Of a DNA stretch of 64,000 nt, positions 28,690-36,580 are shown piece by piece (the first letter of the stretch is position 1; each line of letters opens with the position of its first letter). This DNA is from UBA11524 sp963617205. GTDB lineage: Bacteria > Bacillota > Clostridia > Christensenellales > Aristaeellaceae. The notes under the pieces were generated by a model. It saw only the letters and a list, made by a program, of their open reading frames with translations, was not told the origin of the DNA and made no database searches. The position numbers and the translations under genes are program-made. Where the stretch lies: assembly GCA_963617205.1 (NCBI GenBank), contig CAVEOA010000005.1, positions 62,001 to 126,000 of the forward strand, written 5' to 3'.

Positions 28690-29490
28690 ATGTACAAGCT
28701 TTTGCTGGCAACGAATGATCCGGCAATACGGGAGTCTTTTCAGGCAGTAAAGTGGGAGAATCTGGGCTTTCGTGCGCCGTACATCGCTGAAACGGTGACA
28801 GGTGCACTGGAAAGCCTGAAGAAACATCATGTGGATGCAATCGCCATCGGTCTGCCGAAGGAACAGGATGATCAGCTGGTGGAAGCGCTGCTGGCGCAGT
28901 ATCCGATGCTGCCGATTATGGCGGTCAGCACGAAGCCCGGCATTGTTGAGGGGTACGTGGTGGAGCTTCGGCGGCTGCTCGGGCGGATTTATGCCGACGT
29001 CAGCAATGATGCCTTTACGACCGAGGATTTGCTCAAGGAGTGCCGCCACGAATTTTTCCGCGCGCTGATGGACGGCAAAACCGGTTCGAAGGAGGATGTG
29101 CTCCGTCAGCTGCGCCTCGTCCGCAGCAAGATGGATCCGACAAAGCCCTGCGTTGTTGCGGAGCTGGAGATCCCTGAGGATAACGACTTCCTGCGCGGAC
29201 GCTGGCAGTACGGCACGGAACGCCTCGAGGTGGCGCTGCGGAATATTTTCGGCGTAGAGGTGCATGGGCTGCGTATTCTGGCGTGTGTGCTGCCGGGCGA
29301 CCGGATTGTGCTGCTTGGATGCCCGATGCTCTTCCACGAGGGGCCCAATGAGGACGAATCCATTACCGGCATTATCGCGCAGCACGTGAACGACAGCATC
29401 GAGCATGTGGATGAGTACATGGGCATCAATCTGCGGATTACATCTGTCCGTGTGCTGCCGAGTCTGGCAGCCATGGTGGATCAACACTGA
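28690..29490 (+). CDS. Receiver-like protein lacking phospho-acceptor Asp and DNA-binding domain
   Basis: 266 residues. Residues 1-115 resemble a response-regulator receiver (MYKLLLATNDPAIRESFQAV, AETVTGALESLKKHHVDAIA), but the position of the phosphorylated Asp reads IAIGLP instead of the usual TDxxMP. The following part (FFRALMDGKTGSKEDVLRQL, VVAELEIPED, DRIVLLGC) resembles the middle region found in YesN/AraC-type regulators, yet the HTH is missing. It is therefore more likely a sensor or scaffold than a transcription factor. GGAGG precedes the ATG. Next gene, the SPFH protein, starts 24 bases downstream and is probably co-transcribed. Confidence 0.6.
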   Translation: MYKLLLATNDPAIRESFQAVKWENLGFRAPYIAETVTGALESLKKHHVDAIAIGLPKEQDDQLVEALLAQYPMLPIMAVSTKPGIVEGYVVELRRLLGRIYADVSNDAFTTEDLLKECRHEFFRALMDGKTGSKEDVLRQLRLVRSKMDPTKPCVVAELEIPEDNDFLRGRWQYGTERLEVALRNIFGVEVHGLRILACVLPGDRIVLLGCPMLFHEGPNEDESITGIIAQHVNDSIEHVDEYMGINLRITSVRVLPSLAAMVDQH

Positions 29491-29514
29491 GCACACAAAC
29501 AAAGGAGGAACAGC

Positions 29515-30627
29515 ATGGGTATTTTTGACAGCATCGGCAGCATCGTCCGCGGTCAGCTGATTGACGTGATCGAGTGGACGGACAACACGAACAATACGAT
29601 CGTTCACAAGTACGACATGAACGGCAAGGAAATCATGATGGGTGCGCAGCTGACTGTCCGCGAGAGTCAGATTGCGATTTTCGTCAATGAGGGCAAATTA
29701 GCGGACGTGTTTGAGCCCGGCCGTTATGAGCTTTCCACGGCGAATATGCCGATCATGACCGCGCTGCAGTCATGGAAATTCGGCTTCAACAGTCCGTTTA
29801 AGTCCGACGTGTATTTCATCAATACGAAGCAGTTTCTGGACTGCAAGTGGGGAACGACGAATCCCGTCATGATGCGCGATGCGGATTTCGGCATGATTCG
29901 TCTGCGCGCGTTCGGCGTGTATTCCTTCCGCGTGGCTGATCCGGCGGTGATGCTGCGCGAGGTGTTCGGCACGAGCAGCGAGTACACGGTCGAGGACTGC
30001 GCAGGACAGATCAAGCGGACGCTCGTGTCCGGTCTGTCTGATGCAATCGCGGAAAGCAAGCTGCCGGCGCTTGACCTTGCGGCGAACTATGACGAAATCG
30101 GCGAGTACGCGCTCAAGACGATCAATCCGCGCATCGAGAAGCTCGGTCTGACGCTGACGTCCTTTGTGATTGAGAACATCTCTCTGCCCGAAGAGGTCGA
30201 AAAGTCCATGGACAAGCGCACCTCAATGGGTGTGCTGGGCGACATGAACAAGTATGCGCAGTATCAGGCAGCCGAGGCGATGCGCGAAGCGGCAAACAAC
30301 TCCGGCAGCATGGCTGGCGCAGGGGTCGGCATGGGTGCAGGCATCGCGATGGGTCAGATGTTCTCTCAGGCATTCCAACAGCAGACTTCGTCTGGTTCAT
30401 CTTCCTCTGCTTCGCAGGCTTCGCCTGTTTCTTCTGCTTCGCAGGTCTCGTCTGGTTCTGCTGCGAAGGGTGGCTTCTGCGCAAACTGCGGTCAGCAGCT
30501 GACGGCAGGTGCGAAATTCTGCCCGTCCTGCGGTCAGAAGCAGGAAACAGCGGATGTTTGCCCGTCCTGCGGTCAGAAGGTACAGTCCGGCGCACGGTTC
30601 TGCGCGAACTGTGGTCAGAAGCTGTAA
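29515..30627 (+). CDS. SPFH-domain protein with C-terminal zinc ribbons (YdjI-like)
   Basis: 370 residues. MGIFDSIGSIVRGQLIDVIEW and the core (ESQIAIFVNEGKLADVFEPG, ISLPEEVEKSMDKR) match the SPFH/virion-core-like family represented by B. subtilis YdjI, membrane-associated scaffolds. A Gly/Met-rich stretch (GAGVGMGAGIAMGQM) and a Ser/Gln-rich linker follow, then two tandem zinc ribbons made of CANCGQ, CPSCGQ, CPSCGQ and CANCGQ. The linker DNA (30382-30442) carries copies of the small TTC-loop hairpin repeat, so the linker may have been shaped by repeat insertion. AAGGAGG precedes the ATG. A role in envelope stress is inferred from homologues. Confidence 0.85.
   Translation: MGIFDSIGSIVRGQLIDVIEWTDNTNNTIVHKYDMNGKEIMMGAQLTVRESQIAIFVNEGKLADVFEPGRYELSTANMPIMTALQSWKFGFNSPFKSDVYFINTKQFLDCKWGTTNPVMMRDADFGMIRLRAFGVYSFRVADPAVMLREVFGTSSEYTVEDCAGQIKRTLVSGLSDAIAESKLPALDLAANYDEIGEYALKTINPRIEKLGLTLTSFVIENISLPEEVEKSMDKRTSMGVLGDMNKYAQYQAAEAMREAANNSGSMAGAGVGMGAGIAMGQMFSQAFQQQTSSGSSSSASQASPVSSASQVSSGSAAKGGFCANCGQQLTAGAKFCPSCGQKQETADVCPSCGQKVQSGARFCANCGQKL
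30382..30442 (+). repeat. Mini-hairpin repeats inside the SPFH coding linker
   Basis: CAGACTTCGTCTG (30382-30394) and CAGGCTTCGCCTG (30415-30427), with GCTTCGC also at 30409 and 30436. These two 13-mers are exact reverse complements of elements at 56893-56905 and 1878-1890. They encode part of the Ser/Gln-rich linker. Confidence 0.65.
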
Positions 30628-30660
30628 GCCTTTGGCAACTGCCACCAAAACAGCAATATA

Positions 30661-30700
30661 AGAAGGAAGCTCTCCGGAAAACGGGGAGCTTCCTTCTTTG
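30661..30700. terminator. Bidirectional terminator between SPFH and SSB-like genes
   Basis: Long stem AGAAGGAAGCTC (30661-30672) with GAGCTTCCTTCT (30687-30698) and inner CCG/CGG, followed by TTTG on plus; minus side continues TATATTG. Confidence 0.75.
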
Positions 30701-30709
30701 TGGGCTTGA

Positions 30710-31432
30710 TTATTCCTCGTCGTTGCGTCCGAAGGGGTTGACCTGCACAGGCTGCGACACCTGCGTCTCCTCGGGACGATAGACAAACTGCACAGGCTGC
30801 GGCGGCTGAATCGGCTGAACATCCGTCAGCGAAATGCGCGACACAGACACTTCATAGGCTGTCTTGGTGATGGTCGTTCCGTCCGGCAGCTGCTTCTGGT
30901 AGGGACGGGACTGGAAACGCCCGAGCAGCGTGACTTTTTCACCGACATTGAGGCGTCCGGCAAAGCGTGCGGCACGTCCCCACGTGATGCAGGGAATGTA
31001 GTCACTCTTGCCATAGGAACGGTTGACGGCGAGCATCAGGTCGGCAATTTCTCTGCCGAAGGGCGTGGTGCGATAGGACGGCTGCTTGCACAGTGAGCCG
31101 ATAAGCAGCACCTGATTCGGATTTTCAACGGATTCCGGCGGAATCAGCCGCTGCGCGAAACCAGTCAGCAGCAGATGCCCTGCGCCTTCTACCATCTTGT
31201 TGTAGCTGCGAAGCTGTCCATCCAGCGCGATGGTACTGCCGGTAACGAGCGGATCCCCGTCAATCAGCCGTTCGGAAACGGTAATCGGGAGCAAGTCTTC
31301 TGTGCCGGACAGGCGAGGAACGACAATTCTCGTCGTGTAGAACTTCTCGCCGAACACCTCATGGCTGAACACCGGGTCTTCCGCCAGAACACCGCAAAGA
31401 TGCAGTGTGTTGTTGCTGTTAATCGATTCCAT
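30710..31432 (-). CDS. Single-stranded DNA-binding-like protein with two OB folds
   Basis: 240 residues from ATG 31432, which is 9 bases after AAAGG; ATG 31438 is an alternative. Two OB-fold-like halves are seen: NNTLHLCGVLAEDPVFSH to about 90, and NQVLLIGSLCKQPSYRTTPF to about 190 with NVGEKVTLLGRFQSRPY. The second half is closer to canonical SSB (ITWGRAARFAGRLNVGE). A Pro/Gln-rich tail ends in an acidic tip, FGRNDEE, as SSB partner-binding tips do. Its length (about 240) exceeds normal SSB (about 150). Probably a paralogue next to a canonical SSB elsewhere; that is inference. Confidence 0.72.
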   Translation of the reverse strand: MESINSNNTLHLCGVLAEDPVFSHEVFGEKFYTTRIVVPRLSGTEDLLPITVSERLIDGDPLVTGSTIALDGQLRSYNKMVEGAGHLLLTGFAQRLIPPESVENPNQVLLIGSLCKQPSYRTTPFGREIADLMLAVNRSYGKSDYIPCITWGRAARFAGRLNVGEKVTLLGRFQSRPYQKQLPDGTTITKTAYEVSVSRISLTDVQPIQPPQPVQFVYRPEETQVSQPVQVNPFGRNDEE

Positions 31433-31577
31433 TTGCATTCACCTTTCCTTAGCAGCAGCCTTCGTAAGCCTCCTCGCCCGTGCTGACCATTCACAATCCA
31501 TGCATGATCAGCTGCTGCTGCCCCTTATTCTTCAGCATCACATCATAAAGTGAAGCGCTTACATTTTTACCGCTCAT

Positions 31578-31586
31578 ATTATAGCA
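31578..31586 (-). promoter_or_regulatory. Extended -10 promoter of the SSB-like gene
   Basis: Minus strand TGCTATAAT; no good -35 at 17 bp. It would give a leader of about 135 bases. Confidence 0.5.
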
Positions 31587-31765
31587 TGAAAATATGACGA
31601 TTACCTGAATAAAATCCAAACAAATCGTGACAATGCGGAAAAAAGAAAGCCAGTTCTTGAAGAACAGTTATAATCATATCATCTTTTTTGCTTTTTGCAT
31701 AGTGGGTAAATGAGCGAAAAATGAAAAAAGAATGGATAGAACGGCTGTTTGCTATTCCGAATCAC

Positions 31766-31800
31766 ACAAAAAAGCGGCATCTCCGGTGTGGAGGTGCCGC
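31766..31800 (-). terminator. groEL terminator
   Basis: Minus strand stem GCGGCACCTCC (31800-31790) with GGAGATGCCGC (31784-31774), then TTTTTTGTG. Confidence 0.85.
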
Positions 31801-31827
31801 AGAGGGTATGAGATTGTTTTTTGCGGA

Positions 31828-33474
31828 TTAATACATGCCGCCCATGCCAGCGCCACCGGCAGGAGCCGCGGGTTCGGGCGCGGGAATGTCCGCAACGAGC
31901 GATTCGGTCGTCAGGACCATCGCCGCGACAGAGGCTGCATTCTGCAGGGCAGAACGGGTGACCTTGGTCGGGTCGATGATGCCGCGTTCGATCATGTCGC
32001 AGTATTCGTCGTTCAGCGCGTCATAGCCGTAGCCGACAACATCCTTCTCAGCGCCCTTCTTGGCGGACTTGATGTTCTCGACGATGACGGAGCCCTCGAC
32101 ACCGGCGTTTGCAGCGATCTGACGAATCGGCTCTTCCAGTGCGCGCAGGATGATCTGCACACCGGTCTTGGCATCGCCGGTGTATTCGGACAGCAGCGCA
32201 GCAACCTTGTTCTGCACGCTCAGCAGCGCGATGCCGCCGCCGGGGACGATGCCCTCTTCAGCTGCCGCGCGGGTTGCCGCCAAGGCGTCCTCAATGCGCA
32301 GCTTGCGCTCCTTCATTTCGACCTCGGTTGCAGCGCCGACCTGGATGACGGCCACGCCGCCGGCGAGCTTCGCCAGACGCTCCTGCAGCTTCTCACGGTC
32401 ATAGTCGCTGGTGGTCTCGGCAATCTGCGCACGAATCTGACCGACGCGTGCAGCGATTTCGTCCTTGCTGCCGGCGCCGTCGACGATGGTGGTGGTTTCC
32501 TTGTTGACCTTGACCTGACGCGCCTTGCCCAGCATGTCAACGGTGGCTTCCTTCAGCTCCATGCCGGTCTCGGAGGAGATGACGGTGCCGCCGGTCAGGA
32601 TGGCGATGTCCTGCAGCATTTCCTTGCGGCGATCGCCGAAGCCCGGCGCCTTGACCGCAACGCAGGTGAACGTGCCGCGCAGCTTGTTGACGACGAGCGT
32701 AGAGAGCGCTTCGCCCTCGACGTCCTCGGCGATGATGAGCAGCTTCTTGCCCATCTGCACAACCTGCTCCAGCAGCGGCAGAACCTCCTGAATGGCGGAG
32801 ATCTTCTTGTCGGTAATCAGAATCAGCGGATCATCCAGCACAGCTTCCATCTTTTCGGTGTCGGTCACCATGTAGGCGGAAGCATAGCCACGGTCGAACT
32901 GCATGCCTTCGACAATGGTCATGCCGGTCGTCATGGTCTTGCTCTCCTCAACGGTGATAACGCCGTCAGCGCCGACCGTTTCCATAGCATCGGAAATCAG
33001 CTTGCCGATCGTTTCGTCAGCCGCAGAGTTCGCAGCGACGTTCGCGATGGCCTGCTTGCCGTTGATGGGCTGGGACAGCTCGCGCAGACCTTCAACAGCC
33101 GCATCGGTTGCCGCTGCGATGCCCTTCTTGAGCACCATGGGGTTCGCACCGGCTGCCAGATTGCGCAGACCCTCGCGGATGATGGCCTGAGCCAGCAGGG
33201 TAGCGGTCGTGGTGCCGTCGCCGGCGACATCGTTCGTCTTCGTGGAAACTTCCTTCACAAGCTGCGCGCCCATGTTCTCAAAGGGATCTTCCAGCTCGAT
33301 TTCCTTTGCGATGGTCACGCCGTCGTTCGTGATGAGGGGAGAGCCGAACTTCTTGTCCAGCACAACATTGCGACCCTTCGGACCAAGGGTGATTTTCACG
33401 GTGTCAGCCAGTGCGTTGACACCCTTCTCAAGGCTGCGGCGAGCCTGCTCGCCATACTGAATCTGCTTTGCCAT
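31828..33474 (-). CDS. groL: Chaperonin GroEL
   Basis: 60-kDa chaperonin; folds proteins in an ATP-driven double ring with GroES. 548 residues from ATG 33474 (MAKQIQYGEQARRSLEKGVN); the in-frame codons upstream lie after the ribosome site and are not used. ATP-binding motif GDGTTTATLLA and TLGPKGRNVVLD are intact, apical hydrophobic residues are present, and the tail ends GGAGMGGMY, a short GGM tail. Second gene of groES-groEL, 40 bases after groES, with a CIRCE element upstream. Confidence 0.98.
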   Translation of the reverse strand: MAKQIQYGEQARRSLEKGVNALADTVKITLGPKGRNVVLDKKFGSPLITNDGVTIAKEIELEDPFENMGAQLVKEVSTKTNDVAGDGTTTATLLAQAIIREGLRNLAAGANPMVLKKGIAAATDAAVEGLRELSQPINGKQAIANVAANSAADETIGKLISDAMETVGADGVITVEESKTMTTGMTIVEGMQFDRGYASAYMVTDTEKMEAVLDDPLILITDKKISAIQEVLPLLEQVVQMGKKLLIIAEDVEGEALSTLVVNKLRGTFTCVAVKAPGFGDRRKEMLQDIAILTGGTVISSETGMELKEATVDMLGKARQVKVNKETTTIVDGAGSKDEIAARVGQIRAQIAETTSDYDREKLQERLAKLAGGVAVIQVGAATEVEMKERKLRIEDALAATRAAAEEGIVPGGGIALLSVQNKVAALLSEYTGDAKTGVQIILRALEEPIRQIAANAGVEGSVIVENIKSAKKGAEKDVVGYGYDALNDEYCDMIERGIIDPTKVTRSALQNAASVAAMVLTTESLVADIPAPEPAAPAGGAGMGGMY

Positions 33475-33514
33475 AAATAAGAACCTTCCTTTCAATAAAA
33501 GCTATTGGCGCTGA

Positions 33515-33799
33515 TTACTCGACAATCGCCAGAATATCGCTCTGGCGGACAATAATCAGCTCTTCGCCGTCGATTTTGACTTCCGTGCCGGCATACTTGC
33601 TGTAAATAACCTTCTGGCCAACGGTCACCTGCATGGTGATTTCCTTGCCGTCTACATTGCCGCCGGGACCCACCGCGATGACAACGGCCATCTGCGGCTT
33701 TTCCTTCGCGGCGCTGGTCAGAATCAGGCCGGACTTTGTCGTTTCCTCTGCTTCTACATTCTTGATGACGACACGGTCACCCAAAGGCTTAACGGTCAT
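33515..33799 (-). CDS. groS: Co-chaperonin GroES
   Basis: 10-kDa lid of the GroEL chamber. 94 residues, standard length: VKPLGDRVVIKNVEAEETTK, mobile loop region SGLILTSAAKEKPQ, and the roof/C-terminal GEELIIVRQSDILAIVE. AAGGAGG lies before the ATG. CIRCE lies within its leader. Confidence 0.97.
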   Translation of the reverse strand: MTVKPLGDRVVIKNVEAEETTKSGLILTSAAKEKPQMAVVIAVGPGGNVDGKEITMQVTVGQKVIYSKYAGTEVKIDGEELIIVRQSDILAIVE

Positions 33800-33835
33800 G
33801 AGATAAATCCTCCTTAACGTACGTTCCTCAAGTTG

Positions 33836-33862
33836 TTAGCACTCATCAATGTCGAGTGCTAA
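33836..33862. promoter_or_regulatory. CIRCE operator (HrcA binding site)
   Basis: Perfect inverted repeat TTAGCACTC (33836-33844), 9-base spacer, GAGTGCTAA (33854-33862). It lies at the transcription start of groES-groEL, the standard arrangement for HrcA repression. Confidence 0.97.
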
Positions 33863-33874
33863 TCAACAGTGAGT

Positions 33875-33903
33875 ATTATGTACCAAAACGCGCCAATATG
33901 CAA
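33875..33903 (-). promoter_or_regulatory. groES-groEL promoter
   Basis: -35 TTGCAT (33903-33898), 17-bp spacer, -10 CATAAT (33880-33875) on the minus strand, placing +1 at the edge of CIRCE. Confidence 0.75.
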
Positions 33904-33971
33904 GCGAACATGTGTTCTAATTGCAAAAAAATTTCTGCCGCCTCGCTGCCCTGTACGCCGAACGAAAAATA

Positions 33972-33980
33972 TGCTACAAT
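33972..33980 (+). promoter_or_regulatory. Extended -10 promoter of mutY
   Basis: TGCTACAAT with TG extension; the -35 region is poor. Start of transcription near 33987 would give a leader of about 113 bases holding the hairpin below. Confidence 0.5.
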
Positions 33981-33997
33981 TTCAGCGGATTTGGCAG

Positions 33998-34057
33998 CCA
34001 ATCAAGGTTCAAATCTATCGTGCACGTCCGCAGACGTGCACGCCTGCAGCTGATTGG
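33998..34057 (+). promoter_or_regulatory. Structured leader element before mutY
   Basis: A perfect 10-bp hairpin CGTGCACGTC (34019-34028), loop CGCA, GACGTGCACG (34033-34042), enclosed by a second pairing CCAATCA (33998-34004) with TGATTGG (34051-34057). There is no T run, so it is not a terminator. Could be a cis-regulatory RNA or protein site. Confidence 0.5.
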
Positions 34058-34099
34058 AAAATGACGGTGCCTTTCGCATATTCATATGAGGGGAAGATT

Positions 34100-35167
34100 A
34101 TGAAGGAATCGATTGCTGAGCTTTTGCTTGACTGGTACGATGCCCATGCCCGCACCCTGCCGTGGCGCGGCAATGTCACCCCTTACCAGACGTGGGTCAG
34201 CGAAACAATGCTTCAGCAGACGCGTGTGGAAACCGTGCTGCACTACTATCCTCGCTTCATCGGGCGCTTCCCGACGATTGAAGATCTCGCGACCGCGGAT
34301 GAAGCGGATGTCCTCAAGTGCTGGGAGGGACTGGGGTATTACTCCCGTGCACGCAACCTCCATCAGGCGGCGCAGCAGGTCATGACGGACTTCGGCGGTG
34401 AAATGCCGAGGGGCATCGTGCAGCTGCGGCAGCTCCGCGGTGTCGGCGCGTACACGGCAGGCGCCATTGCGAGCATCGCGTTCGGGCAGCGGACAGCGGC
34501 GGTTGACGGCAACGCGATTCGCGTCATCAGCCGCGTGCTGGGTATCCGGGAAAATGTCGGCATCCCGTCCGTGCGCAGGCAGCTTGAGGAGGCAGCGAAC
34601 GCACTTGTTCCGGCAGAACGTCCGGGTGATTTCAATCAGGCAGTGATGGATATCGGCGCGACGGTTTGCGTGCCGGGTACGCCGTCGTGTGAGAAATGCC
34701 CGCTTGGCAGGGTATGCAGCGCGTTTTCCGAGGGTGATGCGGATGAGCTGCCGGTTCTCCCGCGCAAGAATCCGCCGAAGGTGCTCGAATACGACGTGCT
34801 GCTGATTCGCTGCGGCGACCGCCTGCTGATGCGTCAGCGGACAGAGGCGATGCTCAAGGGACTGTGGGTGTTCCCGATGGTGCAGGGGCATACGGCAAAG
34901 TCGGCCTGGCGGTCGCTGGGAAGAAATTTCGACGTGTCAGTGAGGAACGTTCAGCCGGTCGGCGAGGCGAAGCACGTTTTCACGCATCAGGTGTGGCAGA
35001 TGAAGCTTTACCGGATGGAAACGGAAGAGGACAACGCGCCGGCAGGATACCGTTATGTCACCATGGCGGAGATGGAGGGGCTGACCATCCCGACGGCAAT
35101 GAAGGCTGCCGTATCGGAAGCAAAAAAATGGCTGGGGACGCAGGAAGCATCCGCCAGCAAAAAGTAA
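34100..35167 (+). CDS. mutY: A/G-specific adenine DNA glycosylase
   Basis: Removes adenine opposite 8-oxoguanine. 355 residues from ATG 34100 with GAGGGGA upstream. HhH-GPD fold: VSETMLQQTRVETV with catalytic Glu35, LRGVGAYTAGAIASIAFG hairpin, AAVDGNAIRV with Asp136, and the iron-sulfur ligands C190-x6-C-x2-C-x5-C206. The C-terminal NUDIX-like 8-oxoG recognition domain is present (QRTEAMLKGLWVFP, KHVFTHQVWQMKLY). Convergent with the thioesterase, 9 bases apart. Confidence 0.95.
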   Translation: MKESIAELLLDWYDAHARTLPWRGNVTPYQTWVSETMLQQTRVETVLHYYPRFIGRFPTIEDLATADEADVLKCWEGLGYYSRARNLHQAAQQVMTDFGGEMPRGIVQLRQLRGVGAYTAGAIASIAFGQRTAAVDGNAIRVISRVLGIRENVGIPSVRRQLEEAANALVPAERPGDFNQAVMDIGATVCVPGTPSCEKCPLGRVCSAFSEGDADELPVLPRKNPPKVLEYDVLLIRCGDRLLMRQRTEAMLKGLWVFPMVQGHTAKSAWRSLGRNFDVSVRNVQPVGEAKHVFTHQVWQMKLYRMETEEDNAPAGYRYVTMAEMEGLTIPTAMKAAVSEAKKWLGTQEASASKK

Positions 35168-35176
35168 GAAGGTCAT

Positions 35177-35917
35177 TTACAGGCTCTTGAGCACACCGCC
35201 GATATCGAAGTGACGCGTTTCCCCCTCAAAGCCGCAGAAGGAGAAATCATCGCCCAAACGGCGAAGCTCCGTGCGAAGCTGCTGCTCAGGGAGCACCTCT
35301 GCATCATAATTAACGGCAAAATGCGAAATGCATGCATCGCGCATGGCGGAAATTCCAAGCGCATCGCAGCACCAATCGAGATAGCGCGTGTTGTTGACAT
35401 GGCCGTTGAGGTCAATGTCGGAATAGCAGGGGACACGGGTGAAGGTGTCGAGCGTGCCGGACACCTCCGTGACAGGCGCAGGCAGCCCGAGCGGCGCAAT
35501 CAGGTCGGAATTGTCCGGCAGATAGCCCTTGACGAGGTCAGGCATAATCATATGGCGCGTCGTGAGGTCGAGCAGCACCCAGAGCGTTGCAGCCCTGCCG
35601 ATTTCGCCTCCCGATGCATTCCTGAATACATAATAGCGCGGGAAAAAGCAGCGCCGTATCGGCATCGGAAACGTCTCGACCGAGAAGGTTTCCTCGAAGG
35701 CAGGGTAACGATCCATATCAACCTCGACGCGCGTCAGCACCCACGCGGCGTTCTTGATGAGGAGTGCGTTTCTGCCGATGCCGAGCTTTTCGGAATGCTG
35801 GAAGGCAGCCTCCTGCATGACGGAAAGAAGCGCACTCGGCTTCATGCGCGCGTTTAAATCAGTTTGGTAGGAACGGACAGTAAAGTTTTCCTGATACGTT
35901 TTCAGCATAGAGGACAT
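35177..35917 (-). CDS. Acyl-ACP thioesterase
   Basis: Releases fatty acids from acyl carrier protein. 246 residues from ATG 35917 (ATG 35908 also possible; AAAGGAAG upstream). Double hot-dog fold: YQENFTVRSYQTDLNARMKP, then RYPAFEETFSVETFP and the second half CYSDIDLNGHVNNTRYLDW, which holds the conserved Asn and His of the FatA/FatB-like family. Cytosolic. Bacterial homologues are common in anaerobic Bacillota. Confidence 0.88.
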   Translation of the reverse strand: MSSMLKTYQENFTVRSYQTDLNARMKPSALLSVMQEAAFQHSEKLGIGRNALLIKNAAWVLTRVEVDMDRYPAFEETFSVETFPMPIRRCFFPRYYVFRNASGGEIGRAATLWVLLDLTTRHMIMPDLVKGYLPDNSDLIAPLGLPAPVTEVSGTLDTFTRVPCYSDIDLNGHVNNTRYLDWCCDALGISAMRDACISHFAVNYDAEVLPEQQLRTELRRLGDDFSFCGFEGETRHFDIGGVLKSL

Positions 35918-35954
35918 TCTTCCTTTCAGCCGCTTCGGAACCAGCGGCAAGATA

Positions 35955-35992
35955 CAACGAAGGCAACACGCGCAATGCTGTGCTGCCTTCGG
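35955..35992 (-). terminator. abrB terminator
   Basis: Minus strand stem CGAAGGCA (35992-35985) with TTGCCTTCG (35967-35959), followed by TTGTATC; the loop and T run are imperfect. Confidence 0.5.
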
Positions 35993-36007
35993 GTTGGACT
36001 TTTCCGG

Positions 36008-36259
36008 TCAATCCTTGGAATCGCGGAGCTCGGCGAGGCAATTCTTGCAGACGAGCTTGCCCTTATACGGGATGACGTCGCGCGCATCAGAGCAGAAGAT
36101 GCAGCTCGGATGATACTTCTTGAGGATGATCTGGTCGCCATCGACAAAGATCTCGAGCATGTCCTTCACGCCGATGTCCATGGTACGGCGCAGTTCAATG
36201 GGAAGCACGATCCTGCCGAGCGTATCAAGCTGACGTACCACACCGGTAGACTTCATCAT
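36008..36259 (-). CDS. AbrB-family transition-state regulator with zinc-binding C-terminus
   Basis: 83 residues. N-terminal swapped-hairpin DNA-binding domain MKSTGVVRQLDTLGRIVLPI with ELRRTMDIGVKD and LEIFVDGDQIILKKY, as in AbrB/SpoVT. The C-terminus has two CxxC pairs, CIFC and CKNC, spaced like a small zinc ribbon, a form found in clostridial AbrB. DNA-binding global regulator; targets unknown. AAAGGAG precedes the ATG. It has its own promoter. Confidence 0.9.
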   Translation of the reverse strand: MMKSTGVVRQLDTLGRIVLPIELRRTMDIGVKDMLEIFVDGDQIILKKYHPSCIFCSDARDVIPYKGKLVCKNCLAELRDSKD

Positions 36260-36319
36260 AGAGAAAACACTCCTTTAAGCAGTTGATTCTGTATGCAGAA
36301 ATGAAGGACTCCTCCAATA

Positions 36320-36348
36320 GTTATACATTCCTACATAATCTATGTGAA
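36320..36348 (-). promoter_or_regulatory. abrB promoter
   Basis: -35 TTCACA (36348-36343), 17-bp spacer, -10 TATAAC (36325-36320) on the minus strand. Confidence 0.6.
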
Positions 36349-36580
36349 TTCTACTTCTTTTTTCCGAGCATGTCAAGTTATTCCGGAAATTCTTTTGACA
36401 AATTTGCAAAATTATGGTACGAAATGCTGAAGATTCGACTGATTTAGGCGCAAATACGGTCAAATTGCAACAGTCAGCATTTGTAAAAATATGAAAAAGG
36501 TTTCATGAATTGGTTACTTACGATAACGTGCCATGGTTGGGGATTTGCTAAAAACGCCAGAGGCACTGCTGCTGGACTCC

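Larger units (their letters stand above)
31433..31827. other. Gene-free 395 bases between SSB-like gene and groEL
   Basis: Holds an extended -10 promoter for the SSB-like gene (TGC-TATAAT, minus strand, 31586-31578), a perfect 13-bp palindrome GTTCTTGAAGAAC (31653-31665) touching a plus-strand TATAAT (31669-31674) with no downstream plus-strand gene, and the groEL terminator. No credible coding sequence. Confidence 0.6.

Noticed and set aside
31732..33480. A 582-codon open frame on the plus strand across groEL
   Set aside because: It is the antisense of groEL, has no ribosome site and no recognisable domain; long antisense frames are common here because third positions are G/C-rich.
34006..34016. 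T-loop-like GGTTCAAATCT as part of a tRNA
   Set aside because: The flanking bases do not form a T stem, and no acceptor or anticodon arms can be built.
33869..34099. Upstream start for mutY at 33869
   Set aside because: It would include the promoter and structured leader; the first MutY-like residues follow the ATG at 34100 with a good ribosome site.
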